64,000 nt of DNA from Clostridium sp. CX1 (GTDB lineage: Bacteria; Bacillota; Clostridia; Clostridiales; Clostridiaceae): assembly GCF_025398335.1 (NCBI RefSeq), contig NZ_JAODOO010000018.1:22729-86728 (forward strand), in the 5' to 3' direction. The position numbers were made by a program, and so were the translations under genes. Below, piece after piece: positions 53,149-62,376 of this stretch. Numbering within the stretch: position 1 is the stretch's first letter; every line of letters begins with the position of its first letter. A model generated the notes under the pieces. It had not been told where the DNA came from. It did not search any database and worked only from the letters and a program-made list of their open reading frames with translations.

Positions 53149-54306
53149 TTGAAATTTTTAGACTGGATTAAGGACTTTTTTGGAGTAGATCAGTCAACGG
53201 TATACTTAAATCAGCAGGCAATAGCTACACAGGAAGTTAAGTTGGCTATAGAAAATTTTGCTATAGTATCTGCAATTAATTTAGTTGCAAGTGCTATAAG
53301 TAAGTGTGAATTCAAAACCTACATGAAGGGCAAAGAGAATAAAGGTGATGAATACTACCTGTGGAACATTGAACCTAATAAAAATCAGAACTCAAGCCAG
53401 TTTATACAGGAGTTTATATCTAAACTACTTTATGGTAATGAATGTCTTGTTATTGAGGTAAATGGACAGTTAATAATTGCAGATAGCTTTTATCAGAATG
53501 AATATGCGGTTTCGGAAAATTACTTTACAAATGTAAGTAGAGGCACAATGATATTTGACCGTTCTTTCAAAATGAGCGAAGTACTCTACTTTAAGCTTGG
53601 CAATAGTGATATTAAGTTTTTATTAGCAAACTTAATTAAAGGCTATAACAATCTTTTAAATATGGCCATAGGTAAATATAAGCGTTCTGGTGGTAGAAAA
53701 GGAATTGCAAAAGTAAACAAAACATCTTCAGGTGACGAAAATTTTCAAAAGAAGGTTGATGATTTATTTTATAACAGATTTAAATCCTACTTTGAAAGCG
53801 AAAATGCAGTAATTCATTTACCTAACGGAATTGAATATGAAGAGCAGAATGGTGAAGGTAACAAAAAATCAACTAGTGAAATAGTTGATATACAAAATAT
53901 AACTAAAGAAACCTTTGAAAGAGTTGCTCAAGCCTTTAAAATTCCACCAGCTCTACTTAAGGGAGATATAGCAGATGTAGGAAAACTTACAGAAAACTTT
54001 TTAACTTTCTGTATAGATCCACTGGTGGATATGATAAGCGAAGAAATTAATCGTAAGAGGTTTGGTAAGGTCGATTTTCTAAAAGGCTCATACTTAAGAG
54101 TAGACACTACTTGTATTAAGCATATAGATATATTCTCTATCTCAGAGGCTTTTGACAAGTTAGTTGCTAGTGGTGGCTACAGTGTAGATGAATTAAGAAT
54201 TAAGGCAGGTGATACTCCGTTGAATACAGATTGGAGCAAGAAACATTGGATGACTAAGAATTATCAAGATGTAGAAGATTTGAAAGGGGGTGAAAATGTT
54301 GAATAA
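53149..54306 (+). CDS. Portal protein, HK97 family
   Basis: The 385-residue protein matches the phage portal family: YEEQN-type stem region, then ITKETFERVAQAFKIPPALLKGDIADVGKLTENFLTFCIDPLVDMISEEINRK. It forms the dodecameric DNA channel. TTG 53149 follows AAAGGTGGTGA. It overlaps the protease gene by 11 bases. Confidence 0.92.
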   Translation: MKFLDWIKDFFGVDQSTVYLNQQAIATQEVKLAIENFAIVSAINLVASAISKCEFKTYMKGKENKGDEYYLWNIEPNKNQNSSQFIQEFISKLLYGNECLVIEVNGQLIIADSFYQNEYAVSENYFTNVSRGTMIFDRSFKMSEVLYFKLGNSDIKFLLANLIKGYNNLLNMAIGKYKRSGGRKGIAKVNKTSSGDENFQKKVDDLFYNRFKSYFESENAVIHLPNGIEYEEQNGEGNKKSTSEIVDIQNITKETFERVAQAFKIPPALLKGDIADVGKLTENFLTFCIDPLVDMISEEINRKRFGKVDFLKGSYLRVDTTCIKHIDIFSISEAFDKLVASGGYSVDELRIKAGDTPLNTDWSKKHWMTKNYQDVEDLKGGENVE

Positions 54307-55039
54307 ACCAATATACTTAGTAAAACAATCTACAGACCTTAGTGCATTAGATTTATATATCTATGACCACGTACAAGGTGATAGTGAAGATTGGTGGACA
54401 GGTGAAAAAATAGAAAGTGAAACATCAGCTAACTATATTCAAAAACAATTAGAAGATGCTAAAAATGTGAGTAATATAAACATCTATATAAATTCTTATG
54501 GTGGAGAGGTTAAAGAAGGTTTAGCAATCTATAACCAACTTAAAAGGCATCCAGCACAAAAGACAGTATATGTAGATGGTTTTGCTTGTTCTATAGCTTC
54601 TGTAATTGCTATGGCCGGGGATAAAGTTGTTATGGGAACCAATACCCTTATGATGATACATCATGCTAGTATGGGAGCTTGGGGTAATGCAGAGGAATTA
54701 AGAAAAGCAGCTAATGATGTTGAGATAATAGATAAGGCTAGCTGCTCAAGTTATCTTGCAAAAGCTGGAGATAAATTAAGTGAAGAAACATTAAATCAAC
54801 TACTGGATAACCAGACATGGCTTAATGCGGAACAATGCTTACAATATGGCCTATGTGATGAGATAGCAGGTAAACAAGATGACAATATAGTAAAGGCTCA
54901 ACAAAGGTTGAATAATGCTATAAAGCAACAAATGGAGGGTTTAAGGCAACAGATAAAAGTACCTGAAAACCTAGCTAAGCAAAAAACTAATGCTGAAAAA
55001 TTAATGGCAGTATTTAAAAAGAAAATGGAGGGAAAGTAA
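54296..55039 (+). CDS. Prohead protease, ClpP/S49-like
   Basis: The ClpP fold is recognised by NIYINSYGGEVKEGLAIYNQLKRH. GFACSIASVIAMAGD carries the nucleophile Ser99, and MMIHHASMGAWG the catalytic His. It should mature the capsid shell. ATG 54296 follows GGGGGTGAAA. The capsid gene starts two bases after its stop. Confidence 0.9.
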   Translation: MLNKPIYLVKQSTDLSALDLYIYDHVQGDSEDWWTGEKIESETSANYIQKQLEDAKNVSNINIYINSYGGEVKEGLAIYNQLKRHPAQKTVYVDGFACSIASVIAMAGDKVVMGTNTLMMIHHASMGAWGNAEELRKAANDVEIIDKASCSSYLAKAGDKLSEETLNQLLDNQTWLNAEQCLQYGLCDEIAGKQDDNIVKAQQRLNNAIKQQMEGLRQQIKVPENLAKQKTNAEKLMAVFKKKMEGK

Positions 55040-55040
55040 T

Positions 55041-56237
55041 ATGGTAATGAAATCAAAGGATCTAATACAACAAGAATTAAAGGATAACCTAGTACAAGCA
55101 TTCAAAAGTGAGGATGAAAATGCAATTGCTCAAGCTTTTGCTAACTTTGCTGATACTGTTCAACAAAATGTAATGGAGGACTTTACTTCATATCAAAAAA
55201 CTCAAGACAGTGCTATTCTTGCTAAAAGAGGAATACACCAGTTAACTGCAGAGGAAAATAAATTCTATCAAAGCATAATAGATGCTATGAAATCAGCGAA
55301 TCCAAGACAGGCTGTTACTGATATAGATATAGCTTTCCCAGAAACAGTAATTGAAAATGTAATAGCAGATATTAAAACTGAACACCCATTATTAGCAGCT
55401 ATAAACTTCACAAATACTACTGTGTTAACTAAGATGATAGTTAATAAACAAGGTGCACAACTTGCTACTTGGGGACCACTTAACTCTAAGATAACAGAAG
55501 AACTTGAGGGAGCTATAGGTAAAATTGATTTAACTCTCTGCAAGTTAAGTGCATATATGCCAATAAGTAAGGATATGCTTGCGGTAGGCCCTACATGGAT
55601 AGATGCCTATGTAAGAGCAACACTAGCAGAGGCGATAGCATTAGCACTTGAAACTGCTATAGTAACAGGAACAGGAAAAGATGAACCTATAGGAATGGAT
55701 AGGGATGTGTCTGAAAATGTAACTACAACTGGAGGAGTGTACCCAAAGAAAACTAAAATGGTAATAACTGATTTAAGCCCTACTACTTATGGAACTATTT
55801 TAAGTAAATTAGCTCAAGCTCCAAACGGAAAAACAAGACCTATAAGCAATGTTTTAATGGTAGTGAACCCTAAGGATTATTTCACTAAGGTTATGCCGGC
55901 TACTACAGTAAGGGCAACAGATGGAACATACAATAAAGATATATTCCCATTCCCAACAACAGTAATTCAGTCCCCAGGTGTAACTGAAGGTGAAGCAGTA
56001 TTTGGACTTGCTAGTAAGTACTTTATGGGTATTGGAGCAGGAACTAATGGTGGAAAGGTTGAATACTCTGATGAATTTAGATTCCTAGATGATGAAAGAG
56101 TATACTTAACTAAGATGTATGGTAATGGTAGAGCTCTTGATGACAATGCCTTTATACTTGCAGATATTACAGGTTTAGTTCCAGCAACTGTTGAGGTTAC
56201 TGTAAAAGGTGTTGTTAAGACTAAAGAGCAGGCATAA
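55041..56237 (+). CDS. Major capsid protein, HK97 fold
   Basis: The 398-residue protein has an N-terminal helical part (about 1-100) that is probably the scaffold-like delta domain. The HK97-type shell domain follows, with ATWGPLNSKITEE and LETAIVTGTGKDEPIG. Position after the protease confirms it. GGAGGGAAAG precedes the ATG. Confidence 0.9.
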   Translation: MVMKSKDLIQQELKDNLVQAFKSEDENAIAQAFANFADTVQQNVMEDFTSYQKTQDSAILAKRGIHQLTAEENKFYQSIIDAMKSANPRQAVTDIDIAFPETVIENVIADIKTEHPLLAAINFTNTTVLTKMIVNKQGAQLATWGPLNSKITEELEGAIGKIDLTLCKLSAYMPISKDMLAVGPTWIDAYVRATLAEAIALALETAIVTGTGKDEPIGMDRDVSENVTTTGGVYPKKTKMVITDLSPTTYGTILSKLAQAPNGKTRPISNVLMVVNPKDYFTKVMPATTVRATDGTYNKDIFPFPTTVIQSPGVTEGEAVFGLASKYFMGIGAGTNGGKVEYSDEFRFLDDERVYLTKMYGNGRALDDNAFILADITGLVPATVEVTVKGVVKTKEQA

Positions 56238-56251
56238 TTGAGGTGGTATAA

Positions 56252-56536
56252 ATGCCAGAAGAACTATTGAACGATATAAAATCATATCTCCATATAAACT
56301 GGCAGGATGATAATACTGATAAAAATTTAACTGGAATGATAAAAAGAGGGATGGCACGCTTGCAAGATATAGCAGGTGTGTCACTTGATTTTACAGTTGA
56401 AGATTTGCCAAGGTCGTTACTGTTTGATTACTGTAGGTATGCTAATAGTCAGGCTCTTGAGATGTTCGAAAGAAACTTTCAATCTGAACTAATGACACTT
56501 CATATAAATTCTCAAATTACTGTATTGGGAGAGTGA
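56252..56536 (+). CDS. Head-tail connector (gp6-like)
   Basis: The 94-residue helical protein (ELLNDIKSYLHINWQDDNTDKNLTGMIKRGMARLQDIAG) is typical of phage DNA-packaging/connector proteins of the gp6 type. It follows the capsid gene by 14 bases and overlaps the next stop region. Confidence 0.75.
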   Translation: MPEELLNDIKSYLHINWQDDNTDKNLTGMIKRGMARLQDIAGVSLDFTVEDLPRSLLFDYCRYANSQALEMFERNFQSELMTLHINSQITVLGE

Positions 56537-56541
56537 AGAGG

Positions 56542-56886
56542 ATGAAAATCAAAACAGATAACATTGAATTTATTAGCTTTTCAGATGGAATATGTGATAT
56601 CTATGCAGAAGATGAGGAAGGTATTAGAACTAATAAATATATAGGCTTAGGTTTTAGCAATCGTGTGTTAGGATATAACCGTGCATTTGCCGCTAAGGCG
56701 GTTCAGGTTCATGCCAATGTAGTTATAAGAATACCGCAGCTACTGGGAATAGATATTCACGATATTGTAGAAATTAGAGGTTTGGGAAGATATGATATTG
56801 AACTAGTACAAAATATTTTTGAAACCAATCCACCTTCTATAGACTTAACTCTTAGACAATTGGAGATGTTTGAGGTGAGAAAGTGA
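56542..56886 (+). CDS. Head closure or adaptor protein
   Basis: The 114 residues (MKIKTDNIEFISFSDGICDIYAEDEEGIRT, later VIRIPQLLGIDIHDIVEIRG) have the length, strand-rich make-up and position of a head-closure protein. No motif decides it. ATG 56542 follows GTGAAGAGG. It overlaps the next gene by four bases (GTGA). Confidence 0.62.
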   Translation: MKIKTDNIEFISFSDGICDIYAEDEEGIRTNKYIGLGFSNRVLGYNRAFAAKAVQVHANVVIRIPQLLGIDIHDIVEIRGLGRYDIELVQNIFETNPPSIDLTLRQLEMFEVRK

Positions 56887-57278
56887 GTAATATTAAAGTT
56901 GATGAATTATCAGATATGTTAGCAGATTATATGAGTAATTATTCTAAAGATGTAACTGATGGGGTAAAAAAAGCAGTTAACACTGTATCCAAGGAAGTCA
57001 ACGAAGAAATTAAAAAGCATGTTACATTTGAACAGCCAACTGGTGAATATGTTAAGTCCTTTAGGATTAAAAAGAGTTATGAAGATGGATATAAAAGAGT
57101 TAATACATGGTATGTTACAAATGGACAGTATAGGTTAACTCATCTTCTTGAAAAAGGTCATGCTTTATGGCAAGGTGGTAGAACTAGAGCTTATCCTCAT
57201 ATTAAGTATGGAGAAATACTTGCTCAAAGGAGAATGGAAGAGTTAGCAAAGGAGGCTATAGAAAATGCTGGAGATTAA
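56883..57278 (+). CDS. HK97 gp10-family head-tail joining protein
   Basis: The 131-residue protein has the gp10 signature near its end, with TNGQYRLTHLLEKGHALWQGGRTRAYPHIK. Start GTG 56883 overlaps the upstream stop. It is part of the neck or of tail completion. Confidence 0.8.
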   Translation: MSNIKVDELSDMLADYMSNYSKDVTDGVKKAVNTVSKEVNEEIKKHVTFEQPTGEYVKSFRIKKSYEDGYKRVNTWYVTNGQYRLTHLLEKGHALWQGGRTRAYPHIKYGEILAQRRMEELAKEAIENAGD

Positions 57279-57579
57279 AAGCTGGTTAGAAACTACAGGA
57301 ATGAAGGTAGCGGAAGAGCGTTTTTTAAAGCCTCCTGCGCTTCCATATATTATATTTTTAGAAGAAGTAAATGTAAGCGGTGCAGATAATAAAAATTGTA
57401 TAGTAGATAGAAATATAAGTATTGAGTTGTATTCAGATAAAATTAACCGTGAAGCTGAAAGTAAAATTGACGCCTTACTAAATGAAAAAGTTATAGAGTA
57501 TAGAAAAAATCGTACATGGATTGATAGTGAAAAATTCTTTCAAACTGTGTACGATTTTAATTTAGTTGAGAAATTATAG
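57265..57579 (+). CDS. Probable tail terminator protein
   Basis: The 104 residues and position just before the tail tube gene fit a tail terminator. The sequence (LPYIIFLEEVNVSGADNKNCIVDRNISIELYS) is strand-rich as expected. The ATG overlaps the gp10 gene by 14 bases. No family motif is decisive. Confidence 0.65.
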   Translation: MLEIKSWLETTGMKVAEERFLKPPALPYIIFLEEVNVSGADNKNCIVDRNISIELYSDKINREAESKIDALLNEKVIEYRKNRTWIDSEKFFQTVYDFNLVEKL

Positions 57580-57590
57580 GAGGGAATTAG

Positions 57591-58136
57591 ATGTCTACAG
57601 CAGGAGATAAAATTGTATTAGGTAGTGGGAAACTTTATGTAAGTGAGTTTACAGGTGGAGTAATTCCAGAGAGTTCTACACTTGAAGCTGAAAGTAATTT
57701 ACTAGGACTTATACAAGGTGGTGCCACACTTGAGTATAAGCCTAAGTTTTACGAGGTTACAGATGATTTAGGACTTGTACAAAAGACTATTCTTACTGAT
57801 GAAGAGGTAACATTCAAAAGCGGAGTTCTTACATGGAATGGTAAGACTCTTACTAAACTATGTTCAACTGCTAGAGTTACTGAAGCAGCAGGAAAAAGAA
57901 CAGTTAAGATTGGTGGATTAGGAAACCAAGATGGAAAGCAGTATGTTATTAGATTTGTACATGAAGATAAAGTAGATGGCGATATAAGAATAACTATCGT
58001 TGGTAGCAACCAAGCTGGATTTAGCTTTAAGTTTTTAAAGGACAAGGAAACTGTCGTTGATGCTGAATTTAAAGCAGCTCCACTTGATGATGAAGGAACT
58101 AAGATTATTTACGAAGAAGAAATTCCAGTATCTTAA
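57591..58136 (+). CDS. Major tail (tube) protein
   Basis: The 181-residue protein starts STAGDKIVLGSGKLYVSEF and is rich in strands and Gly turns, as tail tube proteins are. It is the gene before a frameshifted chaperone gene and the tape measure gene. GGAGGGAATTAG precedes the ATG. High expression is expected. Confidence 0.82.
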   Translation: MSTAGDKIVLGSGKLYVSEFTGGVIPESSTLEAESNLLGLIQGGATLEYKPKFYEVTDDLGLVQKTILTDEEVTFKSGVLTWNGKTLTKLCSTARVTEAAGKRTVKIGGLGNQDGKQYVIRFVHEDKVDGDIRITIVGSNQAGFSFKFLKDKETVVDAEFKAAPLDDEGTKIIYEEEIPVS

Positions 58137-58141
58137 TTTAA

Positions 58142-58162
58142 AGGGTGGTAAACATCCACCCT
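58142..58162 (+). promoter_or_regulatory. Hairpin between tail tube and chaperone genes
   Basis: AGGGTGG (58142-58148) pairs with CCACCCT (58156-58162). It lies six bases after the tube stop, without a T run. It may protect the tube mRNA or reduce downstream expression. Confidence 0.45.
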
Positions 58163-58177
58163 GAAAGGAGTATAACA

Positions 58178-58474
58178 ATGTTTGATATTAGTACTGTAAG
58201 TAAAAGATACTTTAATATAAAAATAGGTGATTTGGCATTAGAGGTCGAACCACCAAAGCTTAAAACATTAAAAAAAGTTACAGCTTTAACTAAGTCTAAA
58301 AATGAAGAAGCTGTAGATGATTTAGCTGAGGCGGTTCGTATGATATTAAGTAAAAATAAAAATGGGTATGAAGTACCGGAAGAACTTATTGATGAGTTAG
58401 ACCTTGACCAGATGAATGAAATACTAACATCTTATTTTGGATGGCTTGCTAAAAGTAAGAATTCCCCAAACTAA
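58178..58474 (+). CDS. Tail assembly chaperone, short form (gpG-like)
   Basis: ATG 58178 follows AAAGGAG. The 98-residue protein (FDISTVSKRYFNIKIGDLALEVEPPKLKTLKKVTAL) has a helical end and stops at TAA 58472-58474. The last sense codons, CCA AAC, lie in the slippery heptamer CCCAAAC. A share of ribosomes would shift to -1 and make the long form. It should help assemble the tape measure protein. Confidence 0.85.
   Translation: MFDISTVSKRYFNIKIGDLALEVEPPKLKTLKKVTALTKSKNEEAVDDLAEAVRMILSKNKNGYEVPEELIDELDLDQMNEILTSYFGWLAKSKNSPN
58465..58471 (+). promoter_or_regulatory. Programmed -1 frameshift site CCCAAAC
   Basis: In the zero frame the bases read C CCA AAC TAA, the X XXY YYZ form directly before the stop. 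After slippage the reading is CCC AAA CTA AAA, and the -1 frame stays open for 92 codons. Confidence 0.85.
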
Positions 58475-58749
58475 AAATCCCTTACTTCCCTGATGAAGAG
58501 GAAGATAAGGGTCATTATGAGGTTAACACAATTGAAGAAAAAATTATCTGTGAATATACAGGATATAACTTTGATAGGTTAGAGGATTTAGATATATTTG
58601 AATACTGGCTATTGCTCCGAGATGCAGTAATTTATAACTATATGCAGATAAAAGAGGGTAGAGAGTACTTAGAAAAATGTTGGCGTATGGAACAGACAGA
58701 GCCAGATAGAAAATCACTAAGAAGTAAATTAGGAAGAAAGGAGGTATAA
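58471..58749 (+). CDS. Tail assembly chaperone C-terminal part (gpT-like), reached by -1 frameshift
   Basis: The frame from CTA 58471 to TAA 58749 encodes 92 residues (LKIPYFPDEEEDKGHYEVNT, later YWLLLRDAVIYNYMQIKEGREYLEKCW). It has no good start of its own. Joined to the upstream gene at CCCAAAC it gives a protein of about 190 residues. This is the gpG-gpGT arrangement between tail tube and tape measure. Confidence 0.82.
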   Translation, partial: LKIPYFPDEEEDKGHYEVNTIEEKIICEYTGYNFDRLEDLDIFEYWLLLRDAVIYNYMQIKEGREYLEKCWRMEQTEPDRKSLRSKLGRKEV

Positions 58750-58750
58750 G

Positions 58751-61750
58751 ATGGCGGGTAGTACTATAAAGGGAATTACAGTTGAAATCGGTGGAGATAC
58801 GAAGGGGTTAAGTAAGGCTTTAGATGATGTAGGGAAAGAGTCAAAAAATATACAGTCAGAATTGCAAAAGGTTGAAAAGGCATTAAAACTAGACCCTACA
58901 AATACTGAACTACTAGCTCAAAAACAAGAGCTTCTAACAAAAGCAGTTGAAAACACTAAAGGTAAGTTGGATGCGTTAACTCAAGCACAAGAAAGAGTAA
59001 ATAAGGCACATGAGGCAAATGCTGAATGGGAAAAACAGTATGCCCTTATAGGTAAAGCTATTGATGAAACAAAAAGCAAAATGAACGAGCTTGCTAATAA
59101 GCAAGATGAAATGAAACAAAAGCTTTCAGATGGGAAAATAAGTACAGAGCAGTATGAGAAATACCAAAAGGAGCTTGAAGAAACAACTCTTAAACATAAA
59201 GAACTAATGCAGTCAAAGCGTGACCTTGAAAAGCAATTTGCAGATGGTCATATTAGTGATACTGAATATAGAAATTTTCAGCGTGAATTAAGTAATACAA
59301 AACAGGAGTTAGAAAAACTTGAAGGAAAGTTAAAGTCATCTAATCCTGAACTTGAAGCCTTTGGGAATAAGGCAAAGGAAACAGGAGATAAACTTAATAA
59401 AATTGGCGAAGGTGTCAAGGGTGCCGGTGAGAAAATGACTGCAGGTATTACTGCACCTATTGTTGCGGCTGGAGCTGTAATGGTAAAAGGGGCAATAGAT
59501 GCAGAAGTTGCCCAGGGAAGGTTACAAGCATCATTAGGGCTAACAGAAGAAGAAGCTAGTAAGCTAGAAGAAGCCGCAAAGGAAGTATGGGAAGCTGGAT
59601 TTGGAGAAAACATTGGAGAAGCTACAAATGCAATAACAAGCATTCGCCAGAACATGAAAGGTTTATCGGACTCTGAGTTACCTAATGTAGCTAAGGGAGC
59701 CATGACAATTGCAGATGTATTTGGGCAAGATGTTAGTGAAGTTACAAAAACTGCCGGTACCATGATGAAAAACTTTGGTATGTCTGGCCAAGAAGCACTT
59801 GACCTTATAACGGTTGGTTTTCAACAGGGTGGAGATTATTCTGGAGAGCTTTTAGATACTCTTAATGAATATTCACCGCAGTTTGCATCCTTAGGTTTAT
59901 CAGCAGACCAAGCTATGAAAATGTTAATAGATGGTGCTAATAATGGGGCCTTCAACTTGGACAAAGTTGGGGATGCTATGAAAGAGTTTAATATACGTGC
60001 TCAAGATGGTAGTAAAACGACACAGCAAGGTTTTCAAGCTATAGGACTTGATGCAAATGCCATGGGCCAGGCTATAGCACAGGGTGGAGATAAAGCACAG
60101 CAAGCCTTTATGGCTACAGTAACTGCTCTTGCGAATATAAAAGACCCTTTACAACAAAACCAAGCGGGAGTAGCTTTATTTGGTACTCAATGGGAAGATG
60201 TAAGAAAAAATGTAATTCTAGCAATGAAAGATGGACAAAGCGGTATTGAGAATTTTAAAGGTTCTACCGAGTCGGCTACTAATGCCATAACTCAAAACAA
60301 TCCTGGAATGGCTTTGAGAAGTGCATTAAGAGAACTACAATCTGCAGTGGCCCCGGCATTACAACCGGTAATTAGTTTTATAACTAGTTCTCTCATTCCG
60401 GCTATAAAGGCTGCGGCTAATGGATTTGCTAGTTTATCTCCAAGTGTTCAAAAGTCAATACTTGTAATAGCGGGTATAGCAGCGGCAATAGGGCCTGTAC
60501 TTATAGTGATTGGGCAATTAATAATATCAGTAGGAGCTATTGCAAAAGTGTTTGGATTAGCATCTGCAGCCATTGCAGAAGCCGGTGGAGCTATGGCGAT
60601 TCTAACAGGGCCTGTAGGTATTACAATTGCTATAATAACTGGACTTATTACAGCAGGTGTTTTACTATACCAAAACTGGGATACTATAAAAGCCAAGGCT
60701 GTAGAACTATGGAATAATATAGTTGTTACTTTCGAGTCAATAAAAACATCTATATCTACTGCATGGGAGAATGTAAAAAACTCAACATTAGAGGTTTGGG
60801 AAAATATAAAAACTGCAACATTGAACGCATGGGAAGCTTTGAAGAGCACTATAAGTAATGGACTTAATAGTATAAAGTCTTTCTTAGAACCAGCATTAAA
60901 TTTTTATAAAACTATATTTGAAAACACTTGGAATATCATAAAGAATATTGTGTTAGGTGCAGTACTTATAATCCTGGATATAGTTACTGGAAACTTTACA
61001 AAATTAAAATCAGATACAGAAAGTATATGGAATAATATAAAGAGTTCTTTGTCGAATATATGGGATAGTATAAAATCTGTTGCAACCAATGCTTGGAATA
61101 GTCTTAAAACAGCTGTAGTAAATACTTGCAACAGTATAAAAACCGCAGTAACTGATATATGGAACGGTATTTTAAATTGGTTTTCTACATTACCAAGCAG
61201 ACTATATAGTTATGGTGTTCAGATGTTTACTAGTATGAGAGATGGTATAAACAGTACTATTGGAAGTGTAAAAAGCGCTATAGAAGATGGAATTAATAAT
61301 GCAATTAGCTTTTTAGCTGATTTACCCAGCAAAGTATATAACTATGGTGTAAATTTTGTAGAAGGGTTTATAAATGGAATAACTAGTAAGTTGTCAGCCT
61401 TAAAACAGAAAGTACAGGACATGGCTAATTCTATAGCTAATACTGTAAGGAATGCACTGGATATAAATTCTCCAAGTAGGGTAATGGCGAAGATTGGTGG
61501 TTCTGTAGGTGAAGGGCTTGCATTAGGAATTGAAAATAGTAGAGGTTTAGTAACTAATGCAATGAAAGATATATCAGGAAGTATGGTTTCAAATGTAAAC
61601 CTAACTTCTAAGTTACCTCAAGTTGGTAGTTTAGGTGGAGGTTCACAGACAGTAATAATCCCTGTAAATCTTGATGGTAGGGAAATAGCAAGAGTAGTGA
61701 GTAAAGACATAGCAGGTAACTATAGTTTGAGCACGGGAGGTAGATGGTAA
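58751..61750 (+). CDS. Tail tape measure protein
   Basis: The 999-residue protein has a long coiled-coil N-terminus (residues about 1-215), a TMP-type core with Gly/Ala-rich helices, hydrophobic segments (about 570-640) and a C-terminal series of W..IK-type repeats (WENVKNSTLEVWENIKTA). Its length should set tail length. AAAGGAGGTATAAG precedes the ATG. It is the longest gene of the prophage. Confidence 0.93.
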   Translation: MAGSTIKGITVEIGGDTKGLSKALDDVGKESKNIQSELQKVEKALKLDPTNTELLAQKQELLTKAVENTKGKLDALTQAQERVNKAHEANAEWEKQYALIGKAIDETKSKMNELANKQDEMKQKLSDGKISTEQYEKYQKELEETTLKHKELMQSKRDLEKQFADGHISDTEYRNFQRELSNTKQELEKLEGKLKSSNPELEAFGNKAKETGDKLNKIGEGVKGAGEKMTAGITAPIVAAGAVMVKGAIDAEVAQGRLQASLGLTEEEASKLEEAAKEVWEAGFGENIGEATNAITSIRQNMKGLSDSELPNVAKGAMTIADVFGQDVSEVTKTAGTMMKNFGMSGQEALDLITVGFQQGGDYSGELLDTLNEYSPQFASLGLSADQAMKMLIDGANNGAFNLDKVGDAMKEFNIRAQDGSKTTQQGFQAIGLDANAMGQAIAQGGDKAQQAFMATVTALANIKDPLQQNQAGVALFGTQWEDVRKNVILAMKDGQSGIENFKGSTESATNAITQNNPGMALRSALRELQSAVAPALQPVISFITSSLIPAIKAAANGFASLSPSVQKSILVIAGIAAAIGPVLIVIGQLIISVGAIAKVFGLASAAIAEAGGAMAILTGPVGITIAIITGLITAGVLLYQNWDTIKAKAVELWNNIVVTFESIKTSISTAWENVKNSTLEVWENIKTATLNAWEALKSTISNGLNSIKSFLEPALNFYKTIFENTWNIIKNIVLGAVLIILDIVTGNFTKLKSDTESIWNNIKSSLSNIWDSIKSVATNAWNSLKTAVVNTCNSIKTAVTDIWNGILNWFSTLPSRLYSYGVQMFTSMRDGINSTIGSVKSAIEDGINNAISFLADLPSKVYNYGVNFVEGFINGITSKLSALKQKVQDMANSIANTVRNALDINSPSRVMAKIGGSVGEGLALGIENSRGLVTNAMKDISGSMVSNVNLTSKLPQVGSLGGGSQTVIIPVNLDGREIARVVSKDIAGNYSLSTGGRW

Positions 61751-62364
61751 TGACAACTATAGAAATTACTCCTCCTGGAAAAGAAACTGAACAAATTATT
61801 TTCTATGAAAAATGTTCTGTAAAAATGAGTACTACGGATAAAGCAGGCTCATTCAGTTTAGAACTACCTACTACGGATACAAGCATAATGGACAGATTTG
61901 TAGTAGGCTCTGATGTACGAATAATACAGGATGACAATATTTTTAGGGGGTGGATACTTAATCCTGCAAGAGCTGTAGATGGATTTATGAAAAATGTATC
62001 TATAGAGGGATTAAGTTATACGGCAAGACCACAAAAAATACTTGTAACAGAAAACTATGTAAATACTAAAGTAAGTGATATAGTAAAAGACTTATTTAAT
62101 AAATATGCTCCGCAGTATAATTTAGATAGCATTGTTGAATGTGATAAGGTTATATCTTATAAATTCAATGATGTTTTTTTATTTGATGCTATGGAGACTT
62201 TAGCAAAGTTAGCAGGTTATGAATGGTATATAGATGAACCAATGCCAGAGACTATACCACAGTTAGAAAGTAACGGATGGATTGAATTAGTTGAATTTAA
62301 GGTAAGTAAAGTATTTTATCCATCTACTGAATTGTATCCATCTGAAACTTTATACCCTTGTTAG
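61750..62364 (+). CDS. Baseplate hub N-terminal half (Gp37-like), apparently split
   Basis: The 204 residues match the first half of siphovirus hub proteins: IEITPPGKETEQIIFYEKCS, VGSDVRIIQDDNIFRGWI, then FLFDAMETLAKLAGYEWYIDE. The expected continuation is missing; instead the protein ends in VFYPSTELYPSETLYPC. The start is ATG 61750, overlapping the tape measure stop as TAATG, with GGGAGG upstream. The continuation appears in the next gene. See the finding on the split. Confidence 0.75.
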   Translation: MTTIEITPPGKETEQIIFYEKCSVKMSTTDKAGSFSLELPTTDTSIMDRFVVGSDVRIIQDDNIFRGWILNPARAVDGFMKNVSIEGLSYTARPQKILVTENYVNTKVSDIVKDLFNKYAPQYNLDSIVECDKVISYKFNDVFLFDAMETLAKLAGYEWYIDEPMPETIPQLESNGWIELVEFKVSKVFYPSTELYPSETLYPC

Positions 62365-62376
62365 GAAGGTGATTAT

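Noticed and set aside
58472..58749. Sequencing frameshift between the chaperone frames
   Set aside because: A correctly phased CCCAAAC heptamer at the junction and the known two-frame chaperone arrangement explain it better.
59278..59763. 161-codon minus-strand frame
   Set aside because: It is antisense to the tape measure gene and Ser/Ala/Pro-rich, as expected from the complement of a Gly/Ala-rich frame.
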